DNA of 64,000 bases from Polynucleobacter sp. MWH-UH19D (GTDB taxonomy: Bacteria; Pseudomonadota; Gammaproteobacteria; Burkholderiales; Burkholderiaceae). The notes below the pieces were generated by a model, which was not told where the DNA came from, searched no databases, and saw nothing but the letters and a program-made list of their open reading frames with translations. Of this stretch, positions 1 to 9,256 are shown piece after piece. The first letter of the stretch is position 1, and every line of letters begins with the position of its first letter. The translations under genes were made by a program, and so were the position numbers. Location of the stretch: the NCBI RefSeq assembly GCF_040409795.1, contig NZ_CP099571.1, forward strand, positions 310,001 through 374,000. Reading direction: 5' to 3'.

Positions 1-1
1 A

Positions 2-580
2 GCGCTCATAGCAGCCCTTTATCTACTTTTTTATCTTAAGACAAAAAGAATCATCATCTATGGATTATCGGCCGCTTTTGTTCTGGGGGTATTTTTAGGT
101 GTTGCTTACTTGGCAAGCCATAACCCAGAATTAACGGCTCATAATGAGCGAATATTTCGTTGGGAATATGGTTATGAAGTCATCACAAGCAATCTGTCAA
201 ATTTCAATAGCTATATTCGGTTGCAGCCAGAGATATTTCATCCAATATCAATCAATTTAATCAATTCGCCATTTAATCAAAACGAGCCACTATTCTTATT
301 TAATGCTGAAGGGTATTATTTAACAGATATGGTAAATTATGGTTTGATACCAGGGTTAGTATCACTGTTTGTATTGTTTTGCATCTATATTATAAAGTGC
401 TCAGAACTCCAAAATACAAAATCAATTGAAAGTTTAGCGCTGAGTGTCTTTTCCTACTTTATTTTTCTAGATTGCTTCTACTCTTACACCATTGGAGCAA
501 TTCTAGTCATCCTCTTCTATTGTATTTATCTTGCTCGTAGCCCTAACCCACTGAGAGCGGGCATTAGGGGGTGCTATTAA
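2..580 (+). CDS. C-terminal part of a polytopic membrane protein, probable Wzy-type polysaccharide polymerase (5' truncated by window edge)
   Basis: The frame is open from base 2, so the true start lies outside the window; the TTG near 110 is only an internal codon. The visible part has a hydrophobic segment at once (around YGLSAAFVLGVFLGVAYLA), then a ~70-residue polar loop with several aromatic residues, then two or three hydrophobic helices at the C terminus. A large extracytoplasmic loop followed by terminal helices is the layout of O-antigen polymerases/ligases (Wzy, WaaL, O-antigen ligase-like families). The position just upstream of sugar-nucleotide genes fits a polymerase. Sequence conservation in this class is too low to name it firmly. 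It matters because the only other polymerase in the window, at 28485-29734, is broken. Confidence 0.55.
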   Translation, partial: ALIAALYLLFYLKTKRIIIYGLSAAFVLGVFLGVAYLASHNPELTAHNERIFRWEYGYEVITSNLSNFNSYIRLQPEIFHPISINLINSPFNQNEPLFLFNAEGYYLTDMVNYGLIPGLVSLFVLFCIYIIKCSELQNTKSIESLALSVFSYFIFLDCFYSYTIGAILVILFYCIYLARSPNPLRAGIRGCY

Positions 581-730
581 AAAATTATGCAGAATGTTAA
601 TAACTTTCGGTAAAGCGCCTTCGTATGAACTTATTGGTATGTGCGTGTTAAAAAATTTAACAGTATGTTGATTATTAAATCATTGTGAAAGCTCTTAGAA
701 TAGAGATCACCCTTATTAAAGGTTTAAGTT

Positions 731-2008
731 ATGAATGTTGAGTTAAGGAAATTAAAAATATGCATTGTGGGCCTGGGATATGTTGGTCTTCCTTTGGCTA
801 TAGAATTTTCAAGAAAATTCTCAGTAATCGGATTTGATATTAACTCTAGACGTGTTGAGGAATTAAGAAATGGGGAGGATGCTACTAAGGAGGTAAGTCC
901 TGGCTCCTTAGTAAATTTAAATTTACTTTTCACCGATGATGATGCTTTATTGAGGGACTGTAATTGTTTCATAATTACCGTTCCAACACCTGTTGATAAG
1001 CATAAACAACCTAATTTAAGACCCTTGCTCTCTGCAAGCAGAATAGTTGGGAAATCAATTGGGAAAGACGATCTTATAATTTTTGAATCAACAGTCTACC
1101 CAGGCGCAACTGAAGAGGAGTGTGTTCCAGTGATAGAGGAGGTCTCTGGACTTCTATATAACAGAGATTTTTTTGTTGGCTATAGCCCAGAAAGAATAAA
1201 CCCTGGCGATAGGACTCGAACCCTTTCATCAATTAAAAAAATTACTTCAGGATCAAATCCTAAAACAGCAAATTTTGTGGATGAACTTTATAAGTCAATC
1301 ATTGAGGCTGGGACATATCAAGCCGAGAGTATTAGGGTTGCAGAAGCTGCTAAAGTGGTGGAGAATACCCAGCGTGATTTAAATATTGCCTTAATGAATG
1401 AATTGGCAATTATATTTAATAGACTTGAGATTGATACTGAAGCTGTTTTAAAGGCTGCAGCAACAAAGTGGAATTTCATGCCCTTTCGTCCTGGATTGGT
1501 TGGTGGCCACTGTATTGGTGTTGACCCTTACTACTTAACACATAAAGGTCAAGCGATTGGCTGTTATCCTGAAATCATATTGGCGGGGCGAAGGTTGAAT
1601 GATGGTATGGGGGCCTATATATCGTCACAACTTGTTAAGCTAATGATGAAGCATGGCATTCAGGTACGAAATTCAAAAATTCTTCTAATGGGTTTATCTT
1701 TTAAGGAAAATTGCCCTGATATTCGTAACACCAGAATTGTTGACGTTATAGCAGAGTTAAGGGATTTTGAATGTGATCTAGATGTCTATGACCCTTGGGT
1801 ATTACCTGAGGAAGCTCTAAGAGAGTATGCCATCACGCTGACTACTGAGCTCAATCCTGCTAAATATGATGCAATTGTATTGCTTGTTGCACACGATAAT
1901 TTTAAGGAAATGGGTGTTGATAAGATTCATGCGCTTGGAAAAGAGAAGCATGTTTTGTTCGATATTAAAAGTATCTTTCCAAGAGATCGGACCGATTTAA
2001 GGCTCTAA
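731..2008 (+). CDS. tviB: UDP-N-acetylhexosamine 6-dehydrogenase (TviB/WbpO family)
   Basis: The 425-aa protein has an N-terminal Rossmann motif [10 protein letters not shown] (about residues 15-24) and the acidic end of the second strand (GFDINSRRV). The catalytic Cys lies in [12 protein letters not shown] near residue 262. Length and motifs match the UDP-glucose/GDP-mannose dehydrogenase family, and the opening resembles TviB/VipA and WbpO, which oxidise UDP-GlcNAc or UDP-GalNAc to the uronic acid with two NAD+. The enzyme is cytoplasmic. AAAGG at 718-722 is a suitable ribosome binding site for the ATG. It is the first complete gene of a long co-directional run, and its stop overlaps the next start by one base. 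The product would be a HexNAcA donor, a natural substrate for the amidotransferases further on. Choice between Glc and Gal configuration cannot be made from sequence alone. Confidence 0.9.
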   Translation: MNVELRKLKICIVGLGYVGLPLAIEFSRKFSVIGFDINSRRVEELRNGEDATKEVSPGSLVNLNLLFTDDDALLRDCNCFIITVPTPVDKHKQPNLRPLLSASRIVGKSIGKDDLIIFESTVYPGATEEECVPVIEEVSGLLYNRDFFVGYSPERINPGDRTRTLSSIKKITSGSNPKTANFVDELYKSIIEAGTYQAESIRVAEAAKVVENTQRDLNIALMNELAIIFNRLEIDTEAVLKAAATKWNFMPFRPGLVGGHCIGVDPYYLTHKGQAIGCYPEIILAGRRLNDGMGAYISSQLVKLMMKHGIQVRNSKILLMGLSFKENCPDIRNTRIVDVIAELRDFECDLDVYDPWVLPEEALREYAITLTTELNPAKYDAIVLLVAHDNFKEMGVDKIHALGKEKHVLFDIKSIFPRDRTDLRL

Positions 2009-2682
2009 TGTTGCTAATTATTCAAGCTCGAATGTCCTCGGTGCGTCTTCCGGGAAAGGTGCTTATGAATATTTCTGGGCGACCAATGCTTGAAAGAGTT
2101 TGCGACCGAGTACTGCAATCTAGTGGTGTTAAGAAGGTGGTTATTGCAACTTCCAACCATTCATCGGACGATCCAATAGAGCAATTCTGTCGTTTGCGAA
2201 ATTTTTCCTATTTTAGGGGGGCGCTTGATGACGTGGCAGGAAGATTCCTGTCTGTAATTCAAAGAGAGGGGGCTGAAGAATTTATAAGAATTAGTGCAGA
2301 TAGCCCTTTAATTGATCCCAAGTTAATCGATAAGGCAGTGGAAGAGTATAGGCGTGAAAATTACGATTTGGTTACAAATGTATTACATAGAACTTTTCCA
2401 AAAGGTCAGTCTGTAGAGATAATTCGGAGTACCTCGTATAAGCGCATGTGCTGTGATTTAATAGATCTTGATGATCGTGAGCATGTTACTAAAGCGTTTT
2501 ACAGAAATTCTAGTGCTTACAAAATTAAAAATTTTTCAGCAGAGCTTCAAGCGGGAGAGTATCAACTTTCAGTTGATACTCTCGAAGATTTTGAAAGAAT
2601 ATCTACGATAGTTAATCTTTCAAGTGGGAAAGATGATGGCTGGCTGGATTTTGTAAAATTGATTGATAAGTTTGATCTATGA
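2008..2682 (+). CDS. SpsF-type cytidylyltransferase/nucleotidyltransferase
   Basis: The 224-aa protein begins with the signature QARMSSVRLPGKVL, typical of the SpsF/acylneuraminate cytidylyltransferase family (GT-A-like nucleotidyltransferase fold). It continues with RISADSPLIDP, where the Asp pair would bind metal. In Bacillus spore-coat clusters SpsF sits with a DegT aminotransferase (SpsC), a GNAT (SpsD) and a NeuB homologue (SpsE), and it is thought to activate the sugar with CTP. All four types occur here within 5.6 kb, so CMP activation of a nonulosonic-type acid is the favoured inference. Start ATG overlaps the upstream TAA (TAATG), indicating translational coupling. The exact substrate is unknown. 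Confidence 0.8.
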   Translation: MLLIIQARMSSVRLPGKVLMNISGRPMLERVCDRVLQSSGVKKVVIATSNHSSDDPIEQFCRLRNFSYFRGALDDVAGRFLSVIQREGAEEFIRISADSPLIDPKLIDKAVEEYRRENYDLVTNVLHRTFPKGQSVEIIRSTSYKRMCCDLIDLDDREHVTKAFYRNSSAYKIKNFSAELQAGEYQLSVDTLEDFERISTIVNLSSGKDDGWLDFVKLIDKFDL

Positions 2683-3683
2683 ATTCACAGCTGCTTAAGG
2701 TTGGAATTATTGGTCTAGGAGTTGGTGAGCGACACATAGCTGGATATCAACAGGATGAACGATGTAATGTTGTCGCTCTGTGCGATTTTAATAAATCTAA
2801 ATTGCTGGAGGTGGGGGGTAGGTATCCTGGAATTGATTTGTATGAAGATGCGAAAAGTGTACTGAGGAATCCTGAGATTGACGTTGTCTCTATAGCTACG
2901 TTTGACACCTTTCATTATGAGCAAATTATGCTTGCTATCCAGAATGATAAGCACATATTTGTGGAAAAGCCAATTTGCTTATTTCAGCATGAATTGAATG
3001 AGATAAAAAAAGCGCTTCAGAGTAAGCCACATATCCGACTATCCTCAAATCTCATTCTTAGACGTGAATCTCGCTTTGAGGAGTTATATAGAAGAATTGC
3101 TGCCGGTGATCTTGGTGAATTGTATTATTTTGAAGGAGATTATGACTACGGAAGATTGCTAAAGTTGACCGATAGCTGGAGAGGGCAGATCCCTTTTTAC
3201 TCTGTAACCCATGGGGGTGGTATACATTTAATCGATCTTATTTTATGGTTATCTGGCCAAGTTCCTTGCGAAGTGTTCGCGTTTGGTAATCAAATCTCAA
3301 CAAAGGGTAGCGCATTTAGATATCCAGATTTTGTGGCCGCTCTAATAAAGTTTGAGTCTGGTCTAGTTGCCAAAGTTAGTGCAAATTTTGGAAGTGTAAT
3401 TCCACATGGACATAAGCTTTGTGTTTATGGAACAAAAGGCACATTTATTCACGGGCATGATGGTGCATTCTATTACTTCTCTAGAGATCCGCTGTTGCCA
3501 CCTGAGATTGTTAAAGATTCATATCCGAGCGCAAACAAGGGTGATATGATTCCAAGTTTTATAGATTATATTTTGACTGCGAAAAGACCTCAAGTTGCCG
3601 AAAAAGAAGTTTTTGATGCCATGTCGACATCATTAGCAATAGAGCGCTCATTAAATGAAAAATGCTTAGTCAAAGTTGAGTAA
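2679..3683 (+). CDS. Gfo/Idh/MocA family NAD(P)-dependent oxidoreductase
   Basis: The 334-aa protein has an N-terminal nucleotide-binding motif GLGVGERHIAGY (residues 10-21). The EKPI motif near residue 98 holds the conserved catalytic Lys of the Gfo/Idh/MocA family. Family members oxidise or reduce sugar carbons with a tightly used NAD(P); in surface-sugar pathways they commonly make the 3-keto sugar that a DegT aminotransferase then aminates, as WbpB does before WbpE. That pairing exists here: the aminotransferase follows directly, with its ORF opening inside the end of this gene. The ATG at 2679 overlaps the previous gene's stop by four bases. Substrate is inferred as the uronic acid made by the 731 gene or a related keto sugar. 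Confidence 0.87.
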   Translation: MNSQLLKVGIIGLGVGERHIAGYQQDERCNVVALCDFNKSKLLEVGGRYPGIDLYEDAKSVLRNPEIDVVSIATFDTFHYEQIMLAIQNDKHIFVEKPICLFQHELNEIKKALQSKPHIRLSSNLILRRESRFEELYRRIAAGDLGELYYFEGDYDYGRLLKLTDSWRGQIPFYSVTHGGGIHLIDLILWLSGQVPCEVFAFGNQISTKGSAFRYPDFVAALIKFESGLVAKVSANFGSVIPHGHKLCVYGTKGTFIHGHDGAFYYFSRDPLLPPEIVKDSYPSANKGDMIPSFIDYILTAKRPQVAEKEVFDAMSTSLAIERSLNEKCLVKVE

Positions 3684-3693
3684 GGGAGTAGAT

Positions 3694-4842
3694 TTGAATA
3701 TACCATTTGGCATGCCGATTATTGGCGATGAGGAAAAATTAGCCGTAATGAAGGTCCTTGAAGGCACAATACTAGTTCATGGCCCCTTAGCCACTAAATT
3801 TGAGGATGATTTCTGTGAGTATACGGGGGCACCCTATTCTGTAAGCGTCTCCTCATGTACGGCTGGAATGCATTTAGTTTATTTTGCACTTGGCTATGGT
3901 CCAGGGGATGAAGTCATCGTTCCTGCGCAAACTCATGTAGCAACCGCCCATGCAGTGGAATTAACAGGCGCAAAGGCAGTTTTTGTGGATGCCGAGATGG
4001 AAACTGGCAATATTGATATCAATGCAATTAAGTCGGCAATCACTGCAAAAACTCGTGCAATTGCTGTAGTGCATTATTTGGGCGTGCCAGCAAATATGCC
4101 TAGAATTGTAGAGATTGCTAAAAAACATAATTTATTCGTCTTGGAAGACTGCGCCTTAGCGCCCGGAGCAAAAATTGATAACATTCACGTTGGTCTTCAT
4201 GGCGATGTTGGAGTATTTTCATTCTATCCGGTTAAGCATTTGACAACCGCTGAAGGTGGAATGATCATATTAAAAGATGAAAATTTTGCAAAGCGCTTGA
4301 GGCTATTAAAAGCTTTTGGTGTCGATAGAACCCACTCAGAGCGAAAAGAGCCAGGTCTTTACGACACGGTGGCCTTGGGATTCAACTATCGTATGAGCGA
4401 AATTCATGCTGCTATCGGTATTGAGCAAATAAAAAAATTGCCTGTATTTTTAGAAAAAAGGCGGCAAAATTTTGAGTTGCTTGAGAAAAATCTAATTGGA
4501 GCAAATGGGTTGAGATTATTGCCTCAACCGTTCGACAATCGCCTACAGAGTTGTCATTATTGCGCCGGAGTAATTCTTGATGAGGCTTTAATTTCGCGCC
4601 GCGGTGAAATTATGACCAAGCTTGGGCAAAAGGGCATTGGTACCAGCGTTTATTATCCGCAACCTGTCCCCAGAATGACTTATTATAAAAATAAGTATGG
4701 TTATGAGGTAACCTCATACCCTAATGCAACACGCATAAGCGATGGGATTATTGCGCTTACTGTTGCCCCCCATGTAACGCCTGAGCAGGTAGTTTATATG
4801 GCTGACGAGCTTAAAGAAATTATGAAAGATATAAATGGATAA
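3694..4842 (+). CDS. DegT/DnrJ/EryC1/StrS-type PLP-dependent sugar aminotransferase
   Basis: The sequence is a full-length sugar aminotransferase of about 380 aa. The PLP-binding region carries the conserved Lys in FSFYPVKHLTTAEGGM (about residue 190), and LEDCALAPGA has the Asp that contacts the pyridine nitrogen. I choose TTG at 3694 as start because a good AAGGGAG ribosome site (3682-3688) precedes it by five bases and the protein then begins MNIPFGMPIIGDEE. The frame is open six codons further upstream to a TTG at 3676 that overlaps the oxidoreductase gene and lacks a ribosome site. The enzyme transfers an amino group from glutamate to a keto-sugar nucleotide. It pairs naturally with the upstream Gfo/Idh/MocA enzyme. 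Confidence 0.88.
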   Translation: MNIPFGMPIIGDEEKLAVMKVLEGTILVHGPLATKFEDDFCEYTGAPYSVSVSSCTAGMHLVYFALGYGPGDEVIVPAQTHVATAHAVELTGAKAVFVDAEMETGNIDINAIKSAITAKTRAIAVVHYLGVPANMPRIVEIAKKHNLFVLEDCALAPGAKIDNIHVGLHGDVGVFSFYPVKHLTTAEGGMIILKDENFAKRLRLLKAFGVDRTHSERKEPGLYDTVALGFNYRMSEIHAAIGIEQIKKLPVFLEKRRQNFELLEKNLIGANGLRLLPQPFDNRLQSCHYCAGVILDEALISRRGEIMTKLGQKGIGTSVYYPQPVPRMTYYKNKYGYEVTSYPNATRISDGIIALTVAPHVTPEQVVYMADELKEIMKDING

Positions 4843-5875
4843 ATTTACAAACCTCAAAGGTAAGCGCATCGCAATCATTGGAGGCGCAGGATTTATTGGG
4901 CATAATTTAGCCCTCAAATTAAAAAGTCTTGGAGCGGAGCCTCACGTTGTAGATGGTTTGCAGGTGAATAACTTAGGGTATTACACAAGCGGTTACACAA
5001 CAGATCCAAATGCTGAGCGTTATATCTCATTTATTAATGAGAGATTAAATTTGCTAAGACAAAATGAGGTGGGACTACACATTATCGACGTGCGCGATTA
5101 CCACTTAATTAGTCATACACTTAATTCTATCAAGCCAGATGCAATAGTACATTTGGCAGCTATTGCACATGCCAATAGATCAAACAAAGATCCATTCTCA
5201 ACCTTTGATCATAGTATGCGCACTCTTGAAAATGTTTTAGATGCAAGCAAGAGTAGTGGTACACATGTAATTTATTTTTCGTCATCAATGGTGTATGGAA
5301 ATTTTGAAGGTAATGCAGTTACTGAAGATAGGCAATGCAATCCCTTGGGAATTTATGGCGCACTAAAGTACGGAGCGGAAAAACTAGTAATTGCCTATAA
5401 CCAGGTATTTGGTTTGCCTTATACAATTATCCGGCCATCTGCTTTATATGGTGAGCGCTGTGTTAGTAGAAGGGTTGGTCAAGCTTTCATTGAGAATGCG
5501 TTAATGGGTCGACCTCTTACAATTAATGGCGATGGAACGGATGGTCTTGACTTTACTTACATTGATGATCTTGCTCAGGGTGTAATTCTTACAATATCCA
5601 AAGAAGAGGCTATCAACGAAACGTTTAACATTACATTCGGAAGCGCAAGGCAAATTAACCAAATGGCTGAAATAGTGTTGTCAGAATTTCCGGGCTTGAA
5701 GTTGATGCGTAATCCAAGAGATGGTTTGATGCCTGAACGTGGGACATTAAGCATTGATAAGGCTAAACAGCTGCTTGGATATGCCCCTGAGTATCCCCTT
5801 GAAAGAGGCTTTATTCAATATATTAAGTGGTACAAGGACTTCGCGGAGCATAACCCTAAATTATTTTCGGGATGA
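4835..5875 (+). CDS. Extended SDR: NAD-dependent sugar epimerase/dehydratase
   Basis: The 346-aa protein has the NAD-binding glycine motif GGAGFIGHNL (residues 16-25), the HLAAIAHANRS segment, the SSS catalytic serine region (FSSSMVYG) and the YGALK YxxxK dyad. These features place it with UDP-glucose 4-epimerase/4,6-dehydratase-like enzymes. Its ATG overlaps the aminotransferase gene by eight bases. It could supply the C4-epimer or the 4-keto intermediate for the neighbouring aminotransferase; no separate dehydratase gene is seen nearby, which makes the second role tempting but unproven. A long insert after strand 2 (around YYTSGYTTDPN to LNLLRQNE) separates it from the commonest GalE forms. 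Confidence 0.82.
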   Translation: MDKFTNLKGKRIAIIGGAGFIGHNLALKLKSLGAEPHVVDGLQVNNLGYYTSGYTTDPNAERYISFINERLNLLRQNEVGLHIIDVRDYHLISHTLNSIKPDAIVHLAAIAHANRSNKDPFSTFDHSMRTLENVLDASKSSGTHVIYFSSSMVYGNFEGNAVTEDRQCNPLGIYGALKYGAEKLVIAYNQVFGLPYTIIRPSALYGERCVSRRVGQAFIENALMGRPLTINGDGTDGLDFTYIDDLAQGVILTISKEEAINETFNITFGSARQINQMAEIVLSEFPGLKLMRNPRDGLMPERGTLSIDKAKQLLGYAPEYPLERGFIQYIKWYKDFAEHNPKLFSG

Positions 5876-5894
5876 AGTAGTTTCATCATAAGCT

Positions 5895-6593
5895 ATGAAA
5901 ACTTTCGATAAGGATCAATGGCTAAGCTCAATTTTGGGGAAGAATGTATTTCAAGTTGACTCTAAATTCGCATCGCAACTAACTCCTTCACACTTGCCAC
6001 AAGGCCCAGCGCTTGTGATGGTAAAAGTACCTGTCAGCAATATTCGGGATTGCAAACATTTACAGGGACTTAATTTTTTTCTAGTAGACACTAATATCCA
6101 GTTGCAAAAATTACGTGATAAAAGCGGTTTATTAGTGAATAGTATGAATGTAAGATTTGCAAATCCCTCTGATGAGGAGGCGATTTTAAAAATCGCAGCT
6201 AACTCATTTACCTATGATAGGTTTCATGGCGATCCTGGTATAGCGCACAAAACTGCTGAAAAAATAAAGGTAGAGTGGGCCCAGAATTACTTCAGGGGGT
6301 CTCGAGGTGACTGGATGGTTGTGGCAGAGGATGGTGGCATTGTTTCTGGTTTTTTGCAGCTATTACATGGTCAAGACGGTGTGCTTATAATCGACCTCAT
6401 TGCAGTGGGTGCGAATTATCGCCATAAAGGAGTCGCCCAAAAGATGATTGGGTTTGCAATCCAAAATTGTGAAGCAAAGATTGATATTGTAAAAGTGGGT
6501 ACTCAGATTGCAAATCTCCCCTCAATTTCTCTATATCTCAAAATGGGGTTTTATATTACCTCTGCACACTATATTTTTCATTGCCACCTATAA
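5895..6593 (+). CDS. GNAT-family N-acetyltransferase acting on an amino sugar (inferred)
   Basis: The C-terminal ~140 residues of this 232-aa protein form a GNAT domain. The N-acyl-CoA pyrophosphate loop is VGANYRHKGVAQKMI (about residues 175-189), a variant of the RxxGxG/A motif, and a typical end LYLKMGF follows. The N-terminal part contains FTYDRFHGDP, reminiscent of dTDP-amino-sugar acetyltransferases such as WecD and of SpsD-type proteins. Its place between an aminotransferase/epimerase pair and a NeuB-type synthase suggests acetylation of a newly introduced amino group. The next ORF opens inside its last codons. Confidence 0.75.
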   Translation: MKTFDKDQWLSSILGKNVFQVDSKFASQLTPSHLPQGPALVMVKVPVSNIRDCKHLQGLNFFLVDTNIQLQKLRDKSGLLVNSMNVRFANPSDEEAILKIAANSFTYDRFHGDPGIAHKTAEKIKVEWAQNYFRGSRGDWMVVAEDGGIVSGFLQLLHGQDGVLIIDLIAVGANYRHKGVAQKMIGFAIQNCEAKIDIVKVGTQIANLPSISLYLKMGFYITSAHYIFHCHL

Positions 6594-6604
6594 AAATTTC
6601 TTAT

Positions 6605-7606
6605 ATGAACTATAGTTTTAATCGAAACAACAAAGTGTTTATTGTTGCTGAAATTGGTAACAATCATGAGGGTAGCTTTGATCTAGCGTTGGAGATGGTG
6701 GAGGCCGCCGCAAAAACAGGTGTTGATGCTGTTAAGTTCCAAACATTCATACCAGCAAAATATGTTTCAAGCGAAGATTCTGTTAGGCTAGAAAGACTTA
6801 ATAAATTTAAGCTATCAAACGAGCAGTATCTACAGATTGCTAAAAGAGCAGAAGAATTAGGAATAGTATTTTTTTCAACTCCTTTTGATCTAGAAAGTGC
6901 TGCATTTCTAAATAAAATTCAACCGATTTTTAAAATTTCATCTGGAGATAATAATTTCTTCCCATTGATTGAGGAGGTGGCATCTTATAAGAAGCCAACA
7001 ATAATTTCCTCTGGCTTGGCAGATTTAGGTGCCTTAAAATATCTGGTTGATTTCTGGCACGGCATTGGAGGGAGGGATGAAAATTTAATTATCATGCATT
7101 GTGTCTCCAGCTATCCAGTCCCTGTTGATCAGGCAAATTTGCGGGCAATTTCAACCCTGAAAAATATTTTCCCAAATTTAATTATTGGATACTCGGATCA
7201 TACCCTGGGTATCCAGGCTTGTGTTTTGGCTGTCGCAGCTGGTGCGGGAGTTATTGAGAAGCACTTTACCTTGAGCAAGAACCAGTCAGACTTTCGTGAC
7301 CATCAACTATCTGCAGACCCTTTAGAAATGAGAAGCTTGGTAACTCAGGTTCGTGAAGCGTCAATTCTGTTGGGGAGTGGAGTAAAAAATTTGCAGCCTT
7401 GCGAAATAGATATGGTAAAGCTTATGAGGAGATCAATTGCTGCTTCTCACGCCCTTAATGCTGGACAATTGATTTGCAAAGAAGATTTAACATGGGTGAG
7501 GCCAGGTAATGGCTTTTCAGTTGGAAGGGAAAATGAGGTAATTGGTAAAAAAATTCTGCGAGATGTTATTCAGGGAGAGTTGATAACAAAAGATAATTTA
7601 ATATGA
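6605..7606 (+). CDS. NeuB/SpsE-type nonulosonic acid synthase (PEP-condensing) with C-terminal SAF domain
   Basis: From ATG 6605 this is a 333-aa protein. The TIM-barrel N-terminal part starts VFIVAEIGNNHEGSFDLALE and continues VDAVKFQTF, FFSTPFD and KISSGD, all hallmarks of sialic/pseudaminic/legionaminic acid synthases that condense PEP with an N-acylated amino hexose. GYSDHTLG, EKHFTL and DHQLSADP are the conserved active-site strands. The last ~60 residues (RRSIAASHALNAGQ to KDNLI) form the antifreeze-like SAF domain. The frame extends upstream to a TTG at 6581 inside the GNAT gene, but the ATG matches family length better. It implies that a nine-carbon or related ulosonic acid is made. 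The sub-type cannot be fixed without phylogeny. Confidence 0.9.
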   Translation: MNYSFNRNNKVFIVAEIGNNHEGSFDLALEMVEAAAKTGVDAVKFQTFIPAKYVSSEDSVRLERLNKFKLSNEQYLQIAKRAEELGIVFFSTPFDLESAAFLNKIQPIFKISSGDNNFFPLIEEVASYKKPTIISSGLADLGALKYLVDFWHGIGGRDENLIIMHCVSSYPVPVDQANLRAISTLKNIFPNLIIGYSDHTLGIQACVLAVAAGAGVIEKHFTLSKNQSDFRDHQLSADPLEMRSLVTQVREASILLGSGVKNLQPCEIDMVKLMRRSIAASHALNAGQLICKEDLTWVRPGNGFSVGRENEVIGKKILRDVIQGELITKDNLI

Positions 7607-8322
7607 AAAAAATAGTTATTCTGACCACTGAAACCATACACCATGCTTTTTTTGTAAAAGAGCTTTCCAGTTCTTTTGGTGAAATTTCTGTTTATTGTGA
7701 AAAGTCAAAAGGAAATTTATTTCCATTTAAAACAAGTCATCCATTTGAAATACGCCGAGATGAATTTGAATTGAATAAGTGGTTTTTTGGAAAAAAAATT
7801 TCCATCGCCGATATAGCACTTGTTAAGTCATTCGATTCTTTAAATAGCCCTCAGGCAATCGAAGCTCTATCAAAAGAGGAGGCTGTCGTCGTAATTGCAT
7901 TCGGGGTTGGACGTTTGGGAAAGGAAATTATTAATTTATTTCCCGGAAAAATATTTAATCTACATGGTGGCGACCCGGCTCTATATCGTGGATTAGATAG
8001 TCATTTATGGGCTATATATCATCATGATTTTTCTTCCCTTGTTACAACACTGCATCGTCTGGACTTGGAATTAGACACAGGAAATATTGTAATGCAGGGG
8101 GACATTAAAATTTCTCGAGGAATGGCAATCGAGTCTCTTAGATCTGTAAATACTGAATTATGTATAACGATGGCACTTACCTTAATCGATTGTGCTTCAA
8201 AACTTCGTGAGGTACCCAGTCGAAAATTATTACATCTTGGCAGATATTATTCCGCCATGCCAACAGAGCTCAAGGAAATATGCGTAGGAAGATTTGAACA
8301 ATATTCTCAGCAAGTAGTATAA
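7603..8322 (+). CDS. Formyltransferase-family protein, probable sugar N-formyltransferase
   Basis: The 239-aa protein has the formyltransferase core: an N-terminal strand/loop region, then NLHGGDPALYRGLDSHLWA (about residues 125-143), which matches the N-x-H catalytic signature and YRG segment, and LELDTGNIV, which carries the conserved Asp. These are the Asn, His and Asp residues used by 10-formyl-tetrahydrofolate-dependent formyltransferases. It is shorter than methionyl-tRNA formyltransferase and lacks that enzyme's C-terminal domain, so a sugar amino group is the likely acceptor. It starts four bases inside the synthase gene. N-formylation would be an alternative to the GNAT acetylation encoded two genes earlier. 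Confidence 0.78.
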   Translation: MKKIVILTTETIHHAFFVKELSSSFGEISVYCEKSKGNLFPFKTSHPFEIRRDEFELNKWFFGKKISIADIALVKSFDSLNSPQAIEALSKEEAVVVIAFGVGRLGKEIINLFPGKIFNLHGGDPALYRGLDSHLWAIYHHDFSSLVTTLHRLDLELDTGNIVMQGDIKISRGMAIESLRSVNTELCITMALTLIDCASKLREVPSRKLLHLGRYYSAMPTELKEICVGRFEQYSQQVV

Positions 8323-8324
8323 AG

Positions 8325-9254
8325 ATGACGCCAAATATCGCTCCATCAAATATATGTGAATTCCTGCACAAGGACAATCTCGTTATTTTTTTATTTCATG
8401 GGGTAATCAAAAAACAAATACATTCAGTTCGCAACTACACAATGAAGCATATAGAGGGAGAATTATTTGATGAGTATATGGGTAAACTAGCGCATCAGGG
8501 AAGTCCAATATCCATGAATATGGTTTTAGATCATTTAGATAAAAAGAAACCGTTTTCGCCAGGCTCCTTTGCCATAACTTTTGACGATGGTTTTGAAAAT
8601 AATATAAGTGTGGCAGCACCAATATTGGAAAAATATAATATTCCAGCTATGATTTACTTGACTACTGATTTTATTCAAAATAATCGAATGTCTTGGATTG
8701 ATCGAATTGAGTATGCCGTACAGAAAACCAAAAAAAGTAAAATTACTTTGCAAGTGAATGATAATACTTATCCCCTGAATCATGTTGATGAAAAAATTAA
8801 TTTTTTAAGAGTCGTTAGAGAGTTAGTAAAAAAAACACCAACCTGCAACCCTAATTTATTTGCACATCAAGTATGTTCTGACCTTGGATTTCCTAGCAAT
8901 ATTAGCTCTGATGATCCGTTGGATTTAAAGTTATCATGGGATCAAATTCAGAAAATTCATAAAGATAATGGATTATTGAGTTTTGGGGGGCATAGCCATA
9001 CGCATCCTATATTAAGTTTTCTTTCTTCAGATGACTTAAGTTATGAGTTAGATAGAAGTATTTCACTAATGAAACATATGGCCGATATTGATTCAACTCA
9101 CTATTCTTATCCTGAGGGCTTGGCTCATTGCTATTCTGATGAAGTTATACGTGAGTTGAAGCAGCGGGGAGTTCGTTGCTGCCCAACTGCCATTCAGGGA
9201 AACAACTCGCTGGATATGGACCCATTCAAATTATTCAGAATTATGGTGGCTTAA
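8325..9254 (+). CDS. Polysaccharide deacetylase (NodB-homology) family protein
   Basis: The 309-aa protein contains the NodB motif 1 FAITFDDGFENN (around residues 82-93, with the catalytic base and metal Asp) and a motif-2-like GGHSHTHP that can supply the two metal-binding His. These indicate a CE4-type metal-dependent de-N-acetylase. No signal peptide is seen at the N terminus, so a cytoplasmic substrate (nucleotide- or lipid-linked sugar) is more likely than mature polymer. It begins two bases after the formyltransferase stop, and the AsnB start follows its stop by two bases, so expression is probably coupled. An alternative role is removal of acetyl to make room for formyl or amidino groups. 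Confidence 0.82.
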   Translation: MTPNIAPSNICEFLHKDNLVIFLFHGVIKKQIHSVRNYTMKHIEGELFDEYMGKLAHQGSPISMNMVLDHLDKKKPFSPGSFAITFDDGFENNISVAAPILEKYNIPAMIYLTTDFIQNNRMSWIDRIEYAVQKTKKSKITLQVNDNTYPLNHVDEKINFLRVVRELVKKTPTCNPNLFAHQVCSDLGFPSNISSDDPLDLKLSWDQIQKIHKDNGLLSFGGHSHTHPILSFLSSDDLSYELDRSISLMKHMADIDSTHYSYPEGLAHCYSDEVIRELKQRGVRCCPTAIQGNNSLDMDPFKLFRIMVA

Positions 9255-9256
9255 AT

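Noticed and set aside
731-972. Minus-strand ORF antisense to the UDP-HexNAc dehydrogenase
   Set aside because: The + strand gene is certain by motifs; the antisense frame has no ribosome site or recognisable content.
9176-9256. Longer start for the asparagine synthetase-like gene at 9257
   Set aside because: The extension would cover the catalytic Cys2 and lies within the deacetylase gene. Class II glutaminases need Cys exposed after Met removal.
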